NCBI RefSeq assembly: GCF_900110025.1
Contig: NZ_FOCE01000003.1
Coordinates: 62,001 to 126,000 of the forward strand
Origin: Gemmobacter aquatilis
GTDB taxonomy: Bacteria; Pseudomonadota; Alphaproteobacteria; Rhodobacterales; Rhodobacteraceae
DNA length: 64,000 nucleotides
Reading direction: 5' to 3'
Part shown: one piece after another, positions 34,650-43,284 of the stretch
How the letters are laid out: the number at the start of each line of letters is the position of its first letter
How positions within the stretch are numbered: position 1 is the first letter of the stretch
Position numbers and translations under genes: made by a program
The notes under the pieces: model-generated
What the model saw: the letters and a program-made list of their open reading frames with translations, nothing else
What the model was told of the DNA's origin: nothing
Databases searched by the model: none

Positions 34650-35579
34650 TTAGCGCGAGGCGTGAAAGTTCTGGCCAAGGGCGGCAGGCGCGTTCAGCGC
34701 CGCCCGGCCCCGGCCCGATGACATGATCACCAGCACGAGGATGGTTATCACATAGGGGGACATCGACAAGTATTCGACCGGAATCCGCGATCCTGCCGCT
34801 TGCAGATTAAGCTGCAGCACGGTGATTCCGCCAAAAAGATAGGCACCCATCAACACGCGCCAGGGTTTCCAACTGGCAAAGACCACAATCGCCAGCGCGA
34901 TCCAGCCCGCGCCTGCGGTGATCCCGTCCACCCATTGCGGCACGCGCACCAGGCTCAGATAGGCGCCGCCCATCCCCGCCATTGCCCCGCCGAACAGGAT
35001 CGCCAGCACCCGGATGCGCCGGACTTTGTAACCCAGCGCATGGGCGGCATCGTGACTTTCGCCCACCGCCCGCAGGATCAGCCCGGCCCGGCTGTATTTC
35101 AGCACCGCCCAGACCAGCGCCACCACCCCGATGGACACATAGACCAGCGGGTCATGCTGGAACAGGATGCGCCCCACCCATGGCAGATCGGCCAGCGGCC
35201 CGAAGGGCACATCACCCATCAGCGGCGGCCGCACGCCCACATAGCTCTGCCCGATCAACGACGACAGGCCCAGCCCGAACAGCGTCAGCGCCAGCCCTGT
35301 CGCCACCTGATTGGCCAGCAAGACCTGTGTCAGCGCCGCGAACATCAGGCTCAGACAGGCGCCCCCCAAGGCGCCGCCCAGAAAGCCTAGCGTGGGGCTG
35401 CCGGTCTGCACCGCCGTCACGAAGCCCACCACCGCACCGATGATCATCATCCCCTCGACCCCGAGGTTCAGCACACCGGCCTTTTCAACCACCAGTTCGC
35501 CAATCGCCGCCAGCATGATCGGCACCGCCGCCACCATCAGCGAGGCGATCAGAAAGGTTGGATCAATGGAACCGAACAT
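34650..35579 (-). CDS. Nucleoside/purine ABC transporter permease
   Basis: A 309-residue BPD_transp_2-family permease with about eight hydrophobic segments. Family motifs include AAIGELVVEKAGVLNLGVEG near the N-terminus and LRAVGESHDAAHALGYKVRR in the cytoplasmic coupling loop. It pairs with the upstream permease to form the BMP-type importer channel. ATG at 35579 overlaps the upstream stop by one base (TGATG); a GTG one codon upstream is also in frame. A 57-bp gap precedes the binding-protein gene. Confidence 0.92.
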   Translation of the reverse strand: MFGSIDPTFLIASLMVAAVPIMLAAIGELVVEKAGVLNLGVEGMMIIGAVVGFVTAVQTGSPTLGFLGGALGGACLSLMFAALTQVLLANQVATGLALTLFGLGLSSLIGQSYVGVRPPLMGDVPFGPLADLPWVGRILFQHDPLVYVSIGVVALVWAVLKYSRAGLILRAVGESHDAAHALGYKVRRIRVLAILFGGAMAGMGGAYLSLVRVPQWVDGITAGAGWIALAIVVFASWKPWRVLMGAYLFGGITVLQLNLQAAGSRIPVEYLSMSPYVITILVLVIMSSGRGRAALNAPAALGQNFHASR

Positions 35580-36661
35580 CACACGGCCTCCCGTTTTGCC
35601 AGTCGGATGCGGAAGTTGGTCAGCACGTCACAGGCCAGCAGGAAGAACAGCAACATCCCCTGAAACGCCTGAATCGCCGCCGAGGGCAGGCCCAGATTGG
35701 TCGAAGCCATCTCGCCCCCGATATAGGTCAGCGCCATCAACAGCCCCGCCAGCAAGATCCCCACCGGGTTCAACCGGCCCAGAAACGCCACGATGATCGC
35801 GGTGAAGCCATAGCCCACGTTGAAGTCGATGCTGATCTGCCCGGCCGGCCCCGTCACCTCGAACAGCCCGGCCATACCCGCCAGCGCGCCCGCGATCCCC
35901 ATGCACAGCACCGTCAGCTTCGGCGGGCTGACCCCGGCAAAGCGCGCGGCGCGCGGCGCCTGCCCCGACAGCTTGATGTGAAAGCCCAGAATATGGCGCT
36001 GCAACAGCACATAGCCCGCCACCACAACCCCCAGCGCCGCCACGCCCCCCCAATGCAGCCCACTGCCCGCGATCAGTTCAGGGTTCGCTGCAGCTGGATA
36101 GCTGGAGAAATTGCGGCTGCCCGGAAAGCCCGCCCCTTCGGGGTTGCGCAGAAACCCGGTAGAGGCCATGGCCAGCACCGTCTGCGCCACATAGACCAGC
36201 ATCAGCGACACGAGGATCTCGTTGGTGTTGAACTTGGTCTTCAAAATCGCCGGGATCATCGCCCAGGCCCAGCCGCCAAAGGCCCCGGCCACCACCATCA
36301 ACGGAAAGATCAGCCGGTTGTCGGTGGGATAGACCGCCAGCCCCACCGCCGCGCCGCAGATGGCGCCCATGATATACTGCCCCTCGGCGCCGATGTTCCA
36401 GATGCCCGCGCGGAACCCAAGGCTCAGCCCCACCGCGATCAGGATCAGCGGCCCGGCCTTCACCAGCAACTGCCCGCGCAGATACCAGGCAAATTCGCCG
36501 AACAGCGGGTCCCAGAAAATCGTGCGGATCGCCACCAGCGGGTCCTTGCCCAGCACGGCAAACATCACGCCGCCCGCGATCATCGTCAGCACCACCGCCA
36601 GAACCGGGGTGGCCCGGCTCCAGAACTGCGAAGGCGAGGGCCGTTTCTCAAGCTTCAGCAC
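35579..36661 (-). CDS. Nucleoside/purine ABC transporter permease
   Basis: A 360-residue BPD_transp_2-family permease, the longer of the pair (NupP-like). It has an N-terminal cytoplasmic stretch (MLKLEKRPSPSQFWSRATP), about nine to ten hydrophobic segments and the signature AGIWNIGAEGQYIMGAICGA. The coupling helix region reads GQAPRAARFAGVSPPKLTVL. The start is a GTG at 36661 preceded by CAGGTG; no nearby ATG gives a full-length product. The gap of 98 bp to the ATPase gene is filled by a palindromic repeat. Confidence 0.9.
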   Translation of the reverse strand: MLKLEKRPSPSQFWSRATPVLAVVLTMIAGGVMFAVLGKDPLVAIRTIFWDPLFGEFAWYLRGQLLVKAGPLILIAVGLSLGFRAGIWNIGAEGQYIMGAICGAAVGLAVYPTDNRLIFPLMVVAGAFGGWAWAMIPAILKTKFNTNEILVSLMLVYVAQTVLAMASTGFLRNPEGAGFPGSRNFSSYPAAANPELIAGSGLHWGGVAALGVVVAGYVLLQRHILGFHIKLSGQAPRAARFAGVSPPKLTVLCMGIAGALAGMAGLFEVTGPAGQISIDFNVGYGFTAIIVAFLGRLNPVGILLAGLLMALTYIGGEMASTNLGLPSAAIQAFQGMLLFFLLACDVLTNFRIRLAKREAV

Positions 36662-36675
36662 GGATCACCTGCCCA

Positions 36676-36738
36676 TTTTCTGTTTGAAAATATCCTCGGG
36701 GGGAGTCGCCGAAGGCGACGGGGGGCAGACAGCCCCCC
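36676..36738 (+). repeat. Rhodobacteraceae palindromic repeat, copy 2 (inside operon)
   Basis: TTTTCTGTTTGAAAATATCC leads into TCGGGGGGAG, then a GTCGCC-GAA-GGCGAC stem and GGGGGGCAGACAGCCCCCC. It fills the only sizeable gap between the ATPase and first permease genes. It shares the core and hairpins of the copies at 4716, 40465 and 42517. Confidence 0.75.
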
Positions 36739-36759
36739 TTCCCGGCGGCCACAGGCACC

Positions 36760-38301
36760 TCAGCCCGCATGATGCGCCACCTCCATGCCATGCACGCCGC
36801 CCATCATCAGGCCGATCTCGTCGATGGTCAGCCCTTCCACCGGGCGCGGCTTCGACAGGTTGCCCGCATTCAGCGCGGCAAAACTGTCGGCAATCTCCAG
36901 CAGTTCATCCAGATCCTGGCTGATCACCACCACAGCCGCCCCCGCCGCCGCCCGATCCAGAATCGCCTGCCGGATCGCCGCCGCCGCCGCCGCATCCACG
37001 CCCCAGGTGGGCTGGTTGATCACGATCACCTCGGGCTCTTGCAACAACTCGCGCCCCACCACGAATTTTTGCAGATTGCCGCCCGAAAGCGCCCGCGCCG
37101 CAACATGGATGCCCGGCGTGCGCACATCGAACGCCTGCACGATCTGTTCGGCAAAACGCGCGGTCTTCGCCCAGTCGATGAAGCCGCGCTGCACCAGCCC
37201 CTGCCGCACCGCGCCCGACAGCAGCGCATTTTCCATCAGGCTCATGTCCGGCGCCGCCGCATGGCCCAGCCGTTCTTCCGGCGCGGCCACCAGCCCGGCG
37301 CGCCGCCGCTCGGTCGGGCCCAGATCGCCCACCGGCTGGCTGTTGATGCGCACCTTGTCTGCCGGGGCCTTCAACTCGCCCGACAGCGCCAGCAGCAATT
37401 CGTCCTGCCCGTTGCCCGCCACGCCCGCAATGCCCAGCACCTCGCCCTTCGCCACGGTAAAGCTGACGCCCTTCAGGCTGGTGCCGAACGGGATGGGCGA
37501 GGCGACCGACAGGTCCGAAACCCCCAGCGCCACAGGCCCCTTTTCTCCGCGCCGCCGCTCTGGCGGGGTCAGCGTGGCGCCGACCATCAGTTCCGCCATC
37601 TCGCGCGCCGTGCGCTCGCGCGGGGTGCAGGTCGCCACCATCTTGCCGCGCCGCAGGATCGTCGCCTCGTCGCACAGCGCCCGGATTTCTTCCAGCTTGT
37701 GCGAGATATACAGGATGGATGTCCCCTCGGCCTTCAACTGCCGCAGCGTGCGGAACAGGATGTCCACCTCTTGCGGCGTCAGCACCGAGGTCGGCTCGTC
37801 CATGATCAGCAGTTTCGGCGATTGCAGCAGGCAGCGGATGATCTCCACCCGCTGGCGTTCGCCCGCCGACAGATCGCCCACCATGCGCGACGGGTCCAGC
37901 GGCAGGCCGTATTCCTCGCTCACCGCGCGGATACGCGCCGACAATTCGCGCAGCTTCGGCGGGTTTTCCATGCCCAGCGTCACGTTTTCCGCCACGGTCA
38001 GCGCCTCGAACAGGCTGAAATGCTGGAACACCATCCCCACGCCCGAGGCGCGCGCCACGCTGGGCTGGCTGGGCGCATAATCGGCGCCGCGCAGCCGCAT
38101 CCGCCCGCTGTCAGGCTTCACCAGCCCGTAGATCATCTTCACCAGCGTCGATTTGCCCGCGCCATTCTCGCCTAGCAGGGCATGAACCTCGCCCTGCTGG
38201 ATGGTGAAAGAGACATCGCTGTTGGCCACCACGCCCGGATAGGCCTTGGTGACCCCCTCGATGCGCAGAAGTTCGCCCCCGCCTGTCGTCGCGTCGCTCA
38301 T
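36760..38301 (-). CDS. Nucleoside/purine ABC transporter ATPase (two ABC domains)
   Basis: A 513-residue double ABC ATPase of the carbohydrate/nucleoside type. The first domain has Walker A GENGAGKST, signature LSAGERQRVEI and Walker B LLIMDEPTSVL. The second domain has a degenerate Walker A (GVAGNGQDELLL) but an intact signature (LSGGNLQKFVVGREL). It energises the BMP-type importer. ATG at 38301 follows GAGGGCGGG and overlaps the xdhC stop by 4 bp, so the transporter is directly coupled to xanthine dehydrogenase genes. An upstream in-frame start would intrude far into xdhC and is rejected. Confidence 0.93.
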   Translation of the reverse strand: MSDATTGGGELLRIEGVTKAYPGVVANSDVSFTIQQGEVHALLGENGAGKSTLVKMIYGLVKPDSGRMRLRGADYAPSQPSVARASGVGMVFQHFSLFEALTVAENVTLGMENPPKLRELSARIRAVSEEYGLPLDPSRMVGDLSAGERQRVEIIRCLLQSPKLLIMDEPTSVLTPQEVDILFRTLRQLKAEGTSILYISHKLEEIRALCDEATILRRGKMVATCTPRERTAREMAELMVGATLTPPERRRGEKGPVALGVSDLSVASPIPFGTSLKGVSFTVAKGEVLGIAGVAGNGQDELLLALSGELKAPADKVRINSQPVGDLGPTERRRAGLVAAPEERLGHAAAPDMSLMENALLSGAVRQGLVQRGFIDWAKTARFAEQIVQAFDVRTPGIHVAARALSGGNLQKFVVGRELLQEPEVIVINQPTWGVDAAAAAAIRQAILDRAAAGAAVVVISQDLDELLEIADSFAALNAGNLSKPRPVEGLTIDEIGLMMGGVHGMEVAHHAG

Positions 38302-39248
38302 CCCGCCCTCTCTTCGTGGTTTGCCGTCTGTGTCAGGCCCTGCCGCAAAAAGGCCACCCCAACCCCAAGTGCAATCTCCTGCGGATGTTTGCCAAGGCTC
38401 TTGTCGCCCATCGGGCAGGCAATCCGTGCAATTTCCGCAGGCAAATGCCCCAGATCGCGCAGCCTTGCCCGAAACCGCGCCGCTTTGGTGGCCGACCCGA
38501 TCAGCCCCAGATGCCGGAACCCATGGGTCAGCAGCCGGTGACACAGCTCCAGATCCAGCGCATGGGAATAGGTCAGCACCAGATGCTCCGCCGCCAGTGG
38601 CGCAAAGGCCACCAGTGCTGCAGGATCGGCGGCGGGCAGCACCGTCACGCCATCCGGCACCTCTGCCGGAAACCGCTCTGCCCCGGTATCAACCCAAGTG
38701 ATCGCCACCCCCGGCAAGGGGGCCAGCACCTGCACCAGCGCGCGGCCCACATGGCCCGCGCCCCAGATCCACACCTGCCGCTCCACCCGCGCCACCGGCT
38801 CCACCAGCCAGCCTTGCAGCAGCGTTATCGGCGGGGCGACACCCTGCCCGCGTGCCGACGCCAGCAGCCGCTTCACCGCCAGCGGCATCGCGCCGCCACC
38901 CAACAGCCCAGCCACTGGCCGCACCACCACATCCTCGGGCAGCACGTCGCCCGCCGCGTAAACCTCGCTCACCAGCGTCACCGCACCGCCACAGCATTGC
39001 CCCAGCGCCGGCCCCAGCGCCACGCGGTCCAGCCGCAGCGCCACCCCGCCCGCCAGCATCGCCTGCGCCCGCGCCACGGCCTGAAACTCCAGCGCGCCGC
39101 CGCCGATCGTGCCGCTTTGCCCGCCCTGCCAGACCAGCATCGCCGCCCCCGCCTCGCGCGGGGACGAGCCTTCAAACGCCGCGATCACCACGCGCACCAC
39201 ACGGCCATGTTGTGCCAAAGCCGCCAGCAGCCCCGCCCGGTCAAACAT
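38298..39248 (-). CDS. xdhC: Xanthine dehydrogenase accessory protein
   Basis: A 316-residue XdhC/CoxI-family protein that binds molybdenum cofactor, promotes its sulfuration and inserts it into XdhB. Landmarks are the N-terminal VVRVVIAAFEGSSPREAGAA, the GTIGGGALEFQAV motif, the Cys in GQCCGGAVTL, and a C-terminal Rossmann-like half (VWIWGAGHVGRALVQVLAPL, YSHALDLELCHRLL). ATG at 39248 overlaps xdhB by 8 bp, and the stop overlaps the ATPase start by 4 bp. Confidence 0.93.
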   Translation of the reverse strand: MFDRAGLLAALAQHGRVVRVVIAAFEGSSPREAGAAMLVWQGGQSGTIGGGALEFQAVARAQAMLAGGVALRLDRVALGPALGQCCGGAVTLVSEVYAAGDVLPEDVVVRPVAGLLGGGAMPLAVKRLLASARGQGVAPPITLLQGWLVEPVARVERQVWIWGAGHVGRALVQVLAPLPGVAITWVDTGAERFPAEVPDGVTVLPAADPAALVAFAPLAAEHLVLTYSHALDLELCHRLLTHGFRHLGLIGSATKAARFRARLRDLGHLPAEIARIACPMGDKSLGKHPQEIALGVGVAFLRQGLTQTANHEERAG

Positions 39249-41667
39249 GGCCCTGCTGCCGCTGCACCGCCCACAACACCCGCTCTGCCGTGGCGGGCGC
39301 ATTCAGGCCCGGATAGATCGACCCATCGCCACAGGCCGCCACCGCATCCGACAGCGCCATCAGCGCCGAAATCCCCAGCATGAAGGGCGGCTCACCCACC
39401 GCTTTCGATTTGCCCACGGTATCCTCGCGGTTGGGTTGGCCCCACAGCGCCACGTTGAACACCGGCGGGCGATCCGAACAGGCCGGGATCTTGTAGGTGC
39501 TGGGCGCATGGGTGCGCAGCCGCCCCTTGTCATCCCAGACCAGCTCTTCCGTGGTCAGCCAGCCCACGCCCTGCACATAGGCGCCCTCCACCTGCCCGAT
39601 ATCAATCGCCGGGTTCAGACTGGCGCCGGTGTCATGCAGGATATCCGCCTGCAGAATACGGTTCTCGCCGGTCAGCGTGTCGATCACCACCTCGGTCACC
39701 GCCGCGCCATAGGCGAAATACAGGAACGGCCGCCCCTGCCCGCGCACCCGGTCCCATTGCAGCTTCGGCGTGGCATAGAACCCGGTCGAAGACAGCGACA
39801 CCCGTGCCTGATAGGCCCAGGCCACCACGCGGGCAAAGTCGAAACTCTCGCCCGCCACCTTCACCTGCCCGCCTTCAAAGCGCACCGTTTCCGCCGCCAC
39901 CTGATGCTTTTCGGCGATGAAATCCGCCAGCCGCGCCCGGATCGTCTCGCAGGCCGCCCGCGCCGCCATGCCGTTCATGTCCGAGCCAGACGAGGCTGCG
40001 GTGGCCGAGGTATTGGGCACCTTGCCGGTATCGGTGGCGGTGATCTTCACCGCCGCCACATCCACGCCAAAGACCGAGGCGGCGACCTGCGCCACTTTCA
40101 GAAACAGCCCCTGCCCCATCTCGGTGCCGCCATGGTTCAGATGGATTGATCCATCCTGATACACATGCACCAAAGCCCCCGCCTGATTGAGCCAGGTCAG
40201 CGTGAAGGAAATCCCGAACTTCACCGGCGTCAGCGCGATGCCGCGCTTCAACACCGGGTTCGCCGCATTCCACGCCGCGATCTCGGCCCGCCGCGCCTGA
40301 TAGTCCGCGCTTTCCTCCAACTGCGCCACCAGCGCCCGCCCGACGAAATCCTCGACCGGCATCCCGTAATGCGTGGTCTGCGGCCCCGGCCCTTTCGGAG
40401 AATGCGCCCCGCCGATGCGATGCCCGCTGCCCGGGGCGGCAGCCTTCGCCGCAAACCCTTCTGCCTTCATCTTGGCAAAAATATCCTCGGGGGGGGCCGG
40501 GGGGGCAGACAGCCCCCCCTCCACGCTCTCCGCATAGAAATTCCGCCGCCGCACCTCCAGCGGGTCCAGCTTCAGGGCAAAGGCGATGTGATCCATCACC
40601 CGCTCGATCCCCACCACGCCCTGCGGCCCGCCAAAGCCGCGATAGGCCGTGTTGCTTTGGGTGTTGGTGCGCAGCCGGTGGCTTTCAATCCGCACATGCG
40701 CCAGATGATAGGCGTTGTCGGCATGCAGCATCGCCCGATCGGCCACCGGCAACGACAGGTCCATCGACCAGCCGCAGCGGATCAGGTGCTGGAACTCGAT
40801 CCCCAGCAGCTTGCCCTGACCATCGAACCCCGCCCGGTAGCGGATCTTCAGGTCATGGCGCTTGCCGGTGATCACCATGTCATCGTCGCGGTCATAGCGC
40901 ATCTTGACCGGCCTGCCGGTCAGCCGCGCCACCCAGGCGCAGGCGATGGCCAGCGCATTGCCCTGGCTTTCCTTGCCACCAAAGCCGCCGCCCATCCGCC
41001 GCACCTCGACCCGCACCGCGTTCATCGGCAGATGCAGGGCATGGGCGACCTTGTGCTGGATCTCGCTCGGGTGCTGGGTCGAGGACAACACCACCATATC
41101 CCCGCCCTCTTGCGGCAAGGCGGCGGCGATCTGGCCTTCCAGATAGAAATGCTCCTGCCCGCCGACCTCGAACAGATCTTCGACCACATGGGGCGCCGTG
41201 GCAATCGCCGCCGCCGCATCGCCGCGCGACCAGATCACCGGCCCGCCCTCGAAATGCGCCTTGGCCGCCAAGGCCGCCTCCACCGTCAGCAGCGCGGGCT
41301 TTTCGGCATAGCTCAGCTTTCCCAGCCGCGCCGCCTTGCGGGCCGCCAGATGGCTGTCGGCCACCACCAGAAACACCGGTTGGCCGACATACTGCACCTC
41401 GCCCAGCGCCAGCAGAGGCTCGTCCCCCAGCGAGGGCGAACAATCCGGCATCTCGGGGAAATCGGCCGGGGTCAGCACCGCCACCACACCGGGGGCAGCG
41501 CGCACGGCGTCCAGATCCATCGCGGTGATCGTGCCATGCGCGCAGGTGGACAGGCCGAAGGCCAGATGCAGCGCCCCGGCGGGCAGCGGAATATCGTCGG
41601 TATAGCGGGCCTGCCCGGTGACATGCAGCGGGGCCGCATCATGGGGCAGCGGTTTGCCGATGCTCAT
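39241..41667 (-). CDS. xdhB: Xanthine dehydrogenase, molybdopterin-binding subunit
   Basis: The 808-residue molybdenum subunit that hydroxylates hypoxanthine and xanthine to urate. It starts with the Ald_Xan_dh_C hammerhead region ([20 protein letters not shown]), followed by the Moco-binding blocks [56 protein letters not shown] and the catalytic-Glu motif [10 protein letters not shown]. Residues about 383-401 are encoded by a palindromic family repeat in frame ([20 protein letters not shown]), part of an extra loop of 40-odd residues. The reading frame stays open. ATG at 41667 overlaps xdhA by 4 bp. Confidence 0.94.
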   Translation of the reverse strand: MSIGKPLPHDAAPLHVTGQARYTDDIPLPAGALHLAFGLSTCAHGTITAMDLDAVRAAPGVVAVLTPADFPEMPDCSPSLGDEPLLALGEVQYVGQPVFLVVADSHLAARKAARLGKLSYAEKPALLTVEAALAAKAHFEGGPVIWSRGDAAAAIATAPHVVEDLFEVGGQEHFYLEGQIAAALPQEGGDMVVLSSTQHPSEIQHKVAHALHLPMNAVRVEVRRMGGGFGGKESQGNALAIACAWVARLTGRPVKMRYDRDDDMVITGKRHDLKIRYRAGFDGQGKLLGIEFQHLIRCGWSMDLSLPVADRAMLHADNAYHLAHVRIESHRLRTNTQSNTAYRGFGGPQGVVGIERVMDHIAFALKLDPLEVRRRNFYAESVEGGLSAPPAPPEDIFAKMKAEGFAAKAAAPGSGHRIGGAHSPKGPGPQTTHYGMPVEDFVGRALVAQLEESADYQARRAEIAAWNAANPVLKRGIALTPVKFGISFTLTWLNQAGALVHVYQDGSIHLNHGGTEMGQGLFLKVAQVAASVFGVDVAAVKITATDTGKVPNTSATAASSGSDMNGMAARAACETIRARLADFIAEKHQVAAETVRFEGGQVKVAGESFDFARVVAWAYQARVSLSSTGFYATPKLQWDRVRGQGRPFLYFAYGAAVTEVVIDTLTGENRILQADILHDTGASLNPAIDIGQVEGAYVQGVGWLTTEELVWDDKGRLRTHAPSTYKIPACSDRPPVFNVALWGQPNREDTVGKSKAVGEPPFMLGISALMALSDAVAACGDGSIYPGLNAPATAERVLWAVQRQQGHV
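40465..40519 (+). repeat. Rhodobacteraceae palindromic repeat, copy 3 (in frame inside xdhB)
   Basis: CTTCATCTTGGCAAAAATAT is followed by CCTCGGGGGGGGCC and GGGGGGGCAGACAGCCCCCCC. It lies antisense within the xdhB coding sequence and adds residues without breaking the frame. Confidence 0.8.
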
Positions 41668-43067
41668 GCCCGCACCTCCAGCACATTGACGGCGGTGCCG
41701 CTCAGATCATGGAAATAGCGGATCGCCATGTTTCCCGCCGCCTCCAACCGATAGGCGGCCGAGGCGCGCATGTCGGAGAGCGGGGTGAAATCCTGCGCGC
41801 AGGCGGCTTTGGCGGCGGCAAAGCTGGCCAGCGTGAAGGGCTGGCCGATCAGCGCGGCCTCCATCGCCACGGCGCGTTTCGGGATACCCGCCATGCCGCC
41901 AAAGGCGATGCGCGCGGCGGTGATCGTGCCGCTTTCCACCGTCAGGTTGAAGGCGCCCAGCACCGCCGAAATATCCTGATCGAAGCGTTTGGACAGTTTG
42001 TAGCAGCGCAGCCCCGGAGCGCGTGCCGGGATCGTCACCGCCGCCACGAATTCGCCCGGCTGACGGTCCTGCTTGCGGTAATCAAGGAAGAATTCCTCCA
42101 GCGGCATCTCGCGCTCCACGTCGCCCTTGCGCAACTGCAGCGTGGCGCCCAGGGCGATCAGCGCGGGCGGCCCGTCGCCGATGGGCGAGCCATTGGCGAT
42201 ATTGCCGCCGATCGTCGCGGCATTGCGCACCTGTTCGCTGGCATAGCGCGCCAGCATCGCGGCGACATGCGGATGCGGCCCGGCCAGTGCCGCGCGCAGA
42301 TCGGTCAACGTGACACCCGCGCCGATGCGGAGGCTGTCGCCCACCGTCTCGATGCGTTGCAACGCGGCAATGCCGTTCAGGAAGGCGAGTTTCGGCAAGG
42401 CGCGCAGCTCTTTGGTGACCCAGAGCCCGACATCGGTGGCCCCGGCCACCAGCGTGGCATCGGGGTTGGCGGCGAACCAGTCTGCCAACTCATCGGTGGT
42501 TTCCGGGCGGAACGCGCCGGGGAGGCTGCCTGCCTCCCCGGACCCCTCCGGGGATATTTGGGCCAAGATGAAGGCAGCGTCGGCCTGCATCCAATCGGGC
42601 ACGGGCTGGGCGGCGGCGGCCTCGGCGGCGCGGATGATCGGGGCATAGCCGGTGCAGCGGCACAGGTTGCCCGCCAACACCACATCATGGTCGCTGCGGC
42701 CCTGTGTATGCGCCACCGCCATCGAGGCGATGAAGCCCGGCGTGCAAAAGCCGCACTGGCTGCCATGATGGTCGATCATCGCCTGTTGCACCGGGTGAAG
42801 CTGCCCCTCCGGCCCGGCGATGCCTTCGACCGTGCGCACCGCTTTGCCGTGCAGTTGCGGCAGGAACAGGATGCAGGCGTTCAGCGCGCGCGGCCCGGCC
42901 TCATCCGTCACCATCACGGTGCAGGCGCCGCAATCGCCTTCATTGCAGCCCTCTTTCGTGCCGCACAACCCCTTGGTTTCCCGCAGAAAATCCAGAAGCG
43001 TCCGCGTCGGGGATTCTGCCCCCACGCGGATCGGCGTCCCGTTCAGGAGAAACGCGATCTCTGCCAT
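41664..43067 (-). CDS. xdhA: Xanthine dehydrogenase, FeS/FAD subunit
   Basis: The 467-residue small subunit that passes electrons from the Mo centre to NAD. The N-terminal plant-type 2Fe-2S domain has Cys41, 46, 49 and 65 ([13 protein letters not shown]). The second 2Fe-2S domain has Cys105, 108, 136 and 138 ([16 protein letters not shown]). An FAD-binding domain follows (about 190-365; [36 protein letters not shown]) and a CO-dehydrogenase flavoprotein C-terminal domain. Residues about 165-184, in the linker before the FAD domain, come from a palindromic repeat ([19 protein letters not shown]). ATG at 43067 is supported by the start of homology ([10 protein letters not shown]). Confidence 0.94.
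   Translation of the reverse strand: MAEIAFLLNGTPIRVGAESPTRTLLDFLRETKGLCGTKEGCNEGDCGACTVMVTDEAGPRALNACILFLPQLHGKAVRTVEGIAGPEGQLHPVQQAMIDHHGSQCGFCTPGFIASMAVAHTQGRSDHDVVLAGNLCRCTGYAPIIRAAEAAAAQPVPDWMQADAAFILAQISPEGSGEAGSLPGAFRPETTDELADWFAANPDATLVAGATDVGLWVTKELRALPKLAFLNGIAALQRIETVGDSLRIGAGVTLTDLRAALAGPHPHVAAMLARYASEQVRNAATIGGNIANGSPIGDGPPALIALGATLQLRKGDVEREMPLEEFFLDYRKQDRQPGEFVAAVTIPARAPGLRCYKLSKRFDQDISAVLGAFNLTVESGTITAARIAFGGMAGIPKRAVAMEAALIGQPFTLASFAAAKAACAQDFTPLSDMRASAAYRLEAAGNMAIRYFHDLSGTAVNVLEVRA
42517..42573 (-). repeat. Rhodobacteraceae palindromic repeat, copy 4 (in frame inside xdhA)
   Basis: In the sense strand of xdhA: CTTCATCTTGGCCCAAATAT, then CCCCGGAGGGGTCCGG, then GGGGAGGCAGGCAGCCTCCCC. 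It has opposite orientation to copy 3. It sits in the interdomain linker and preserves the reading frame. Confidence 0.75.
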
Positions 43068-43141
43068 GTCACAACCCGCCGCCTTCTCCCCGTGTGGCTT
43101 CTTGTCCCCCTGCCCGATGCGGCGTAAAGCCGGGAGACGCC

Positions 43142-43168
43142 CTGTTCTTGTATGACTATAGAGAACAG
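43142..43168. promoter_or_regulatory. Inverted repeat in the xdhA promoter region
   Basis: CTGTTCT-N13-AGAACAG is a perfect 7-bp dyad 75 bp upstream of xdhA. Its spacer contains TATAGTCATAC on the minus strand, which could be a -10 region. This is a candidate operator for the whole purine operon. The cognate regulator is not adjacent. Confidence 0.55.
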
Positions 43169-43284
43169 CCGCCCCGGCGCCATGGCAAGACATACCTTTC
43201 CGGTTTTCGCACATGCAGTTTCAATCAACGCCGAAAAATCGCCCGCCCTTTCGCCGGGCATGACGCTCGGATAGGCTGCGGCGC

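Noticed and set aside
36990-37460. Degenerate second Walker A of the purine ABC ATPase as a sign of a pseudogene
   Set aside because: A degenerate second site (GVAGNGQDEL) is normal in this double-ABC family, and both signature motifs are intact.
38302-38544. N-terminal extension of the purine ABC ATPase
   Set aside because: It would overlap xdhC by about 240 bp and adds 81 residues without homology. The ATG at 38301 has a ribosome-binding site and an ATGA overlap.
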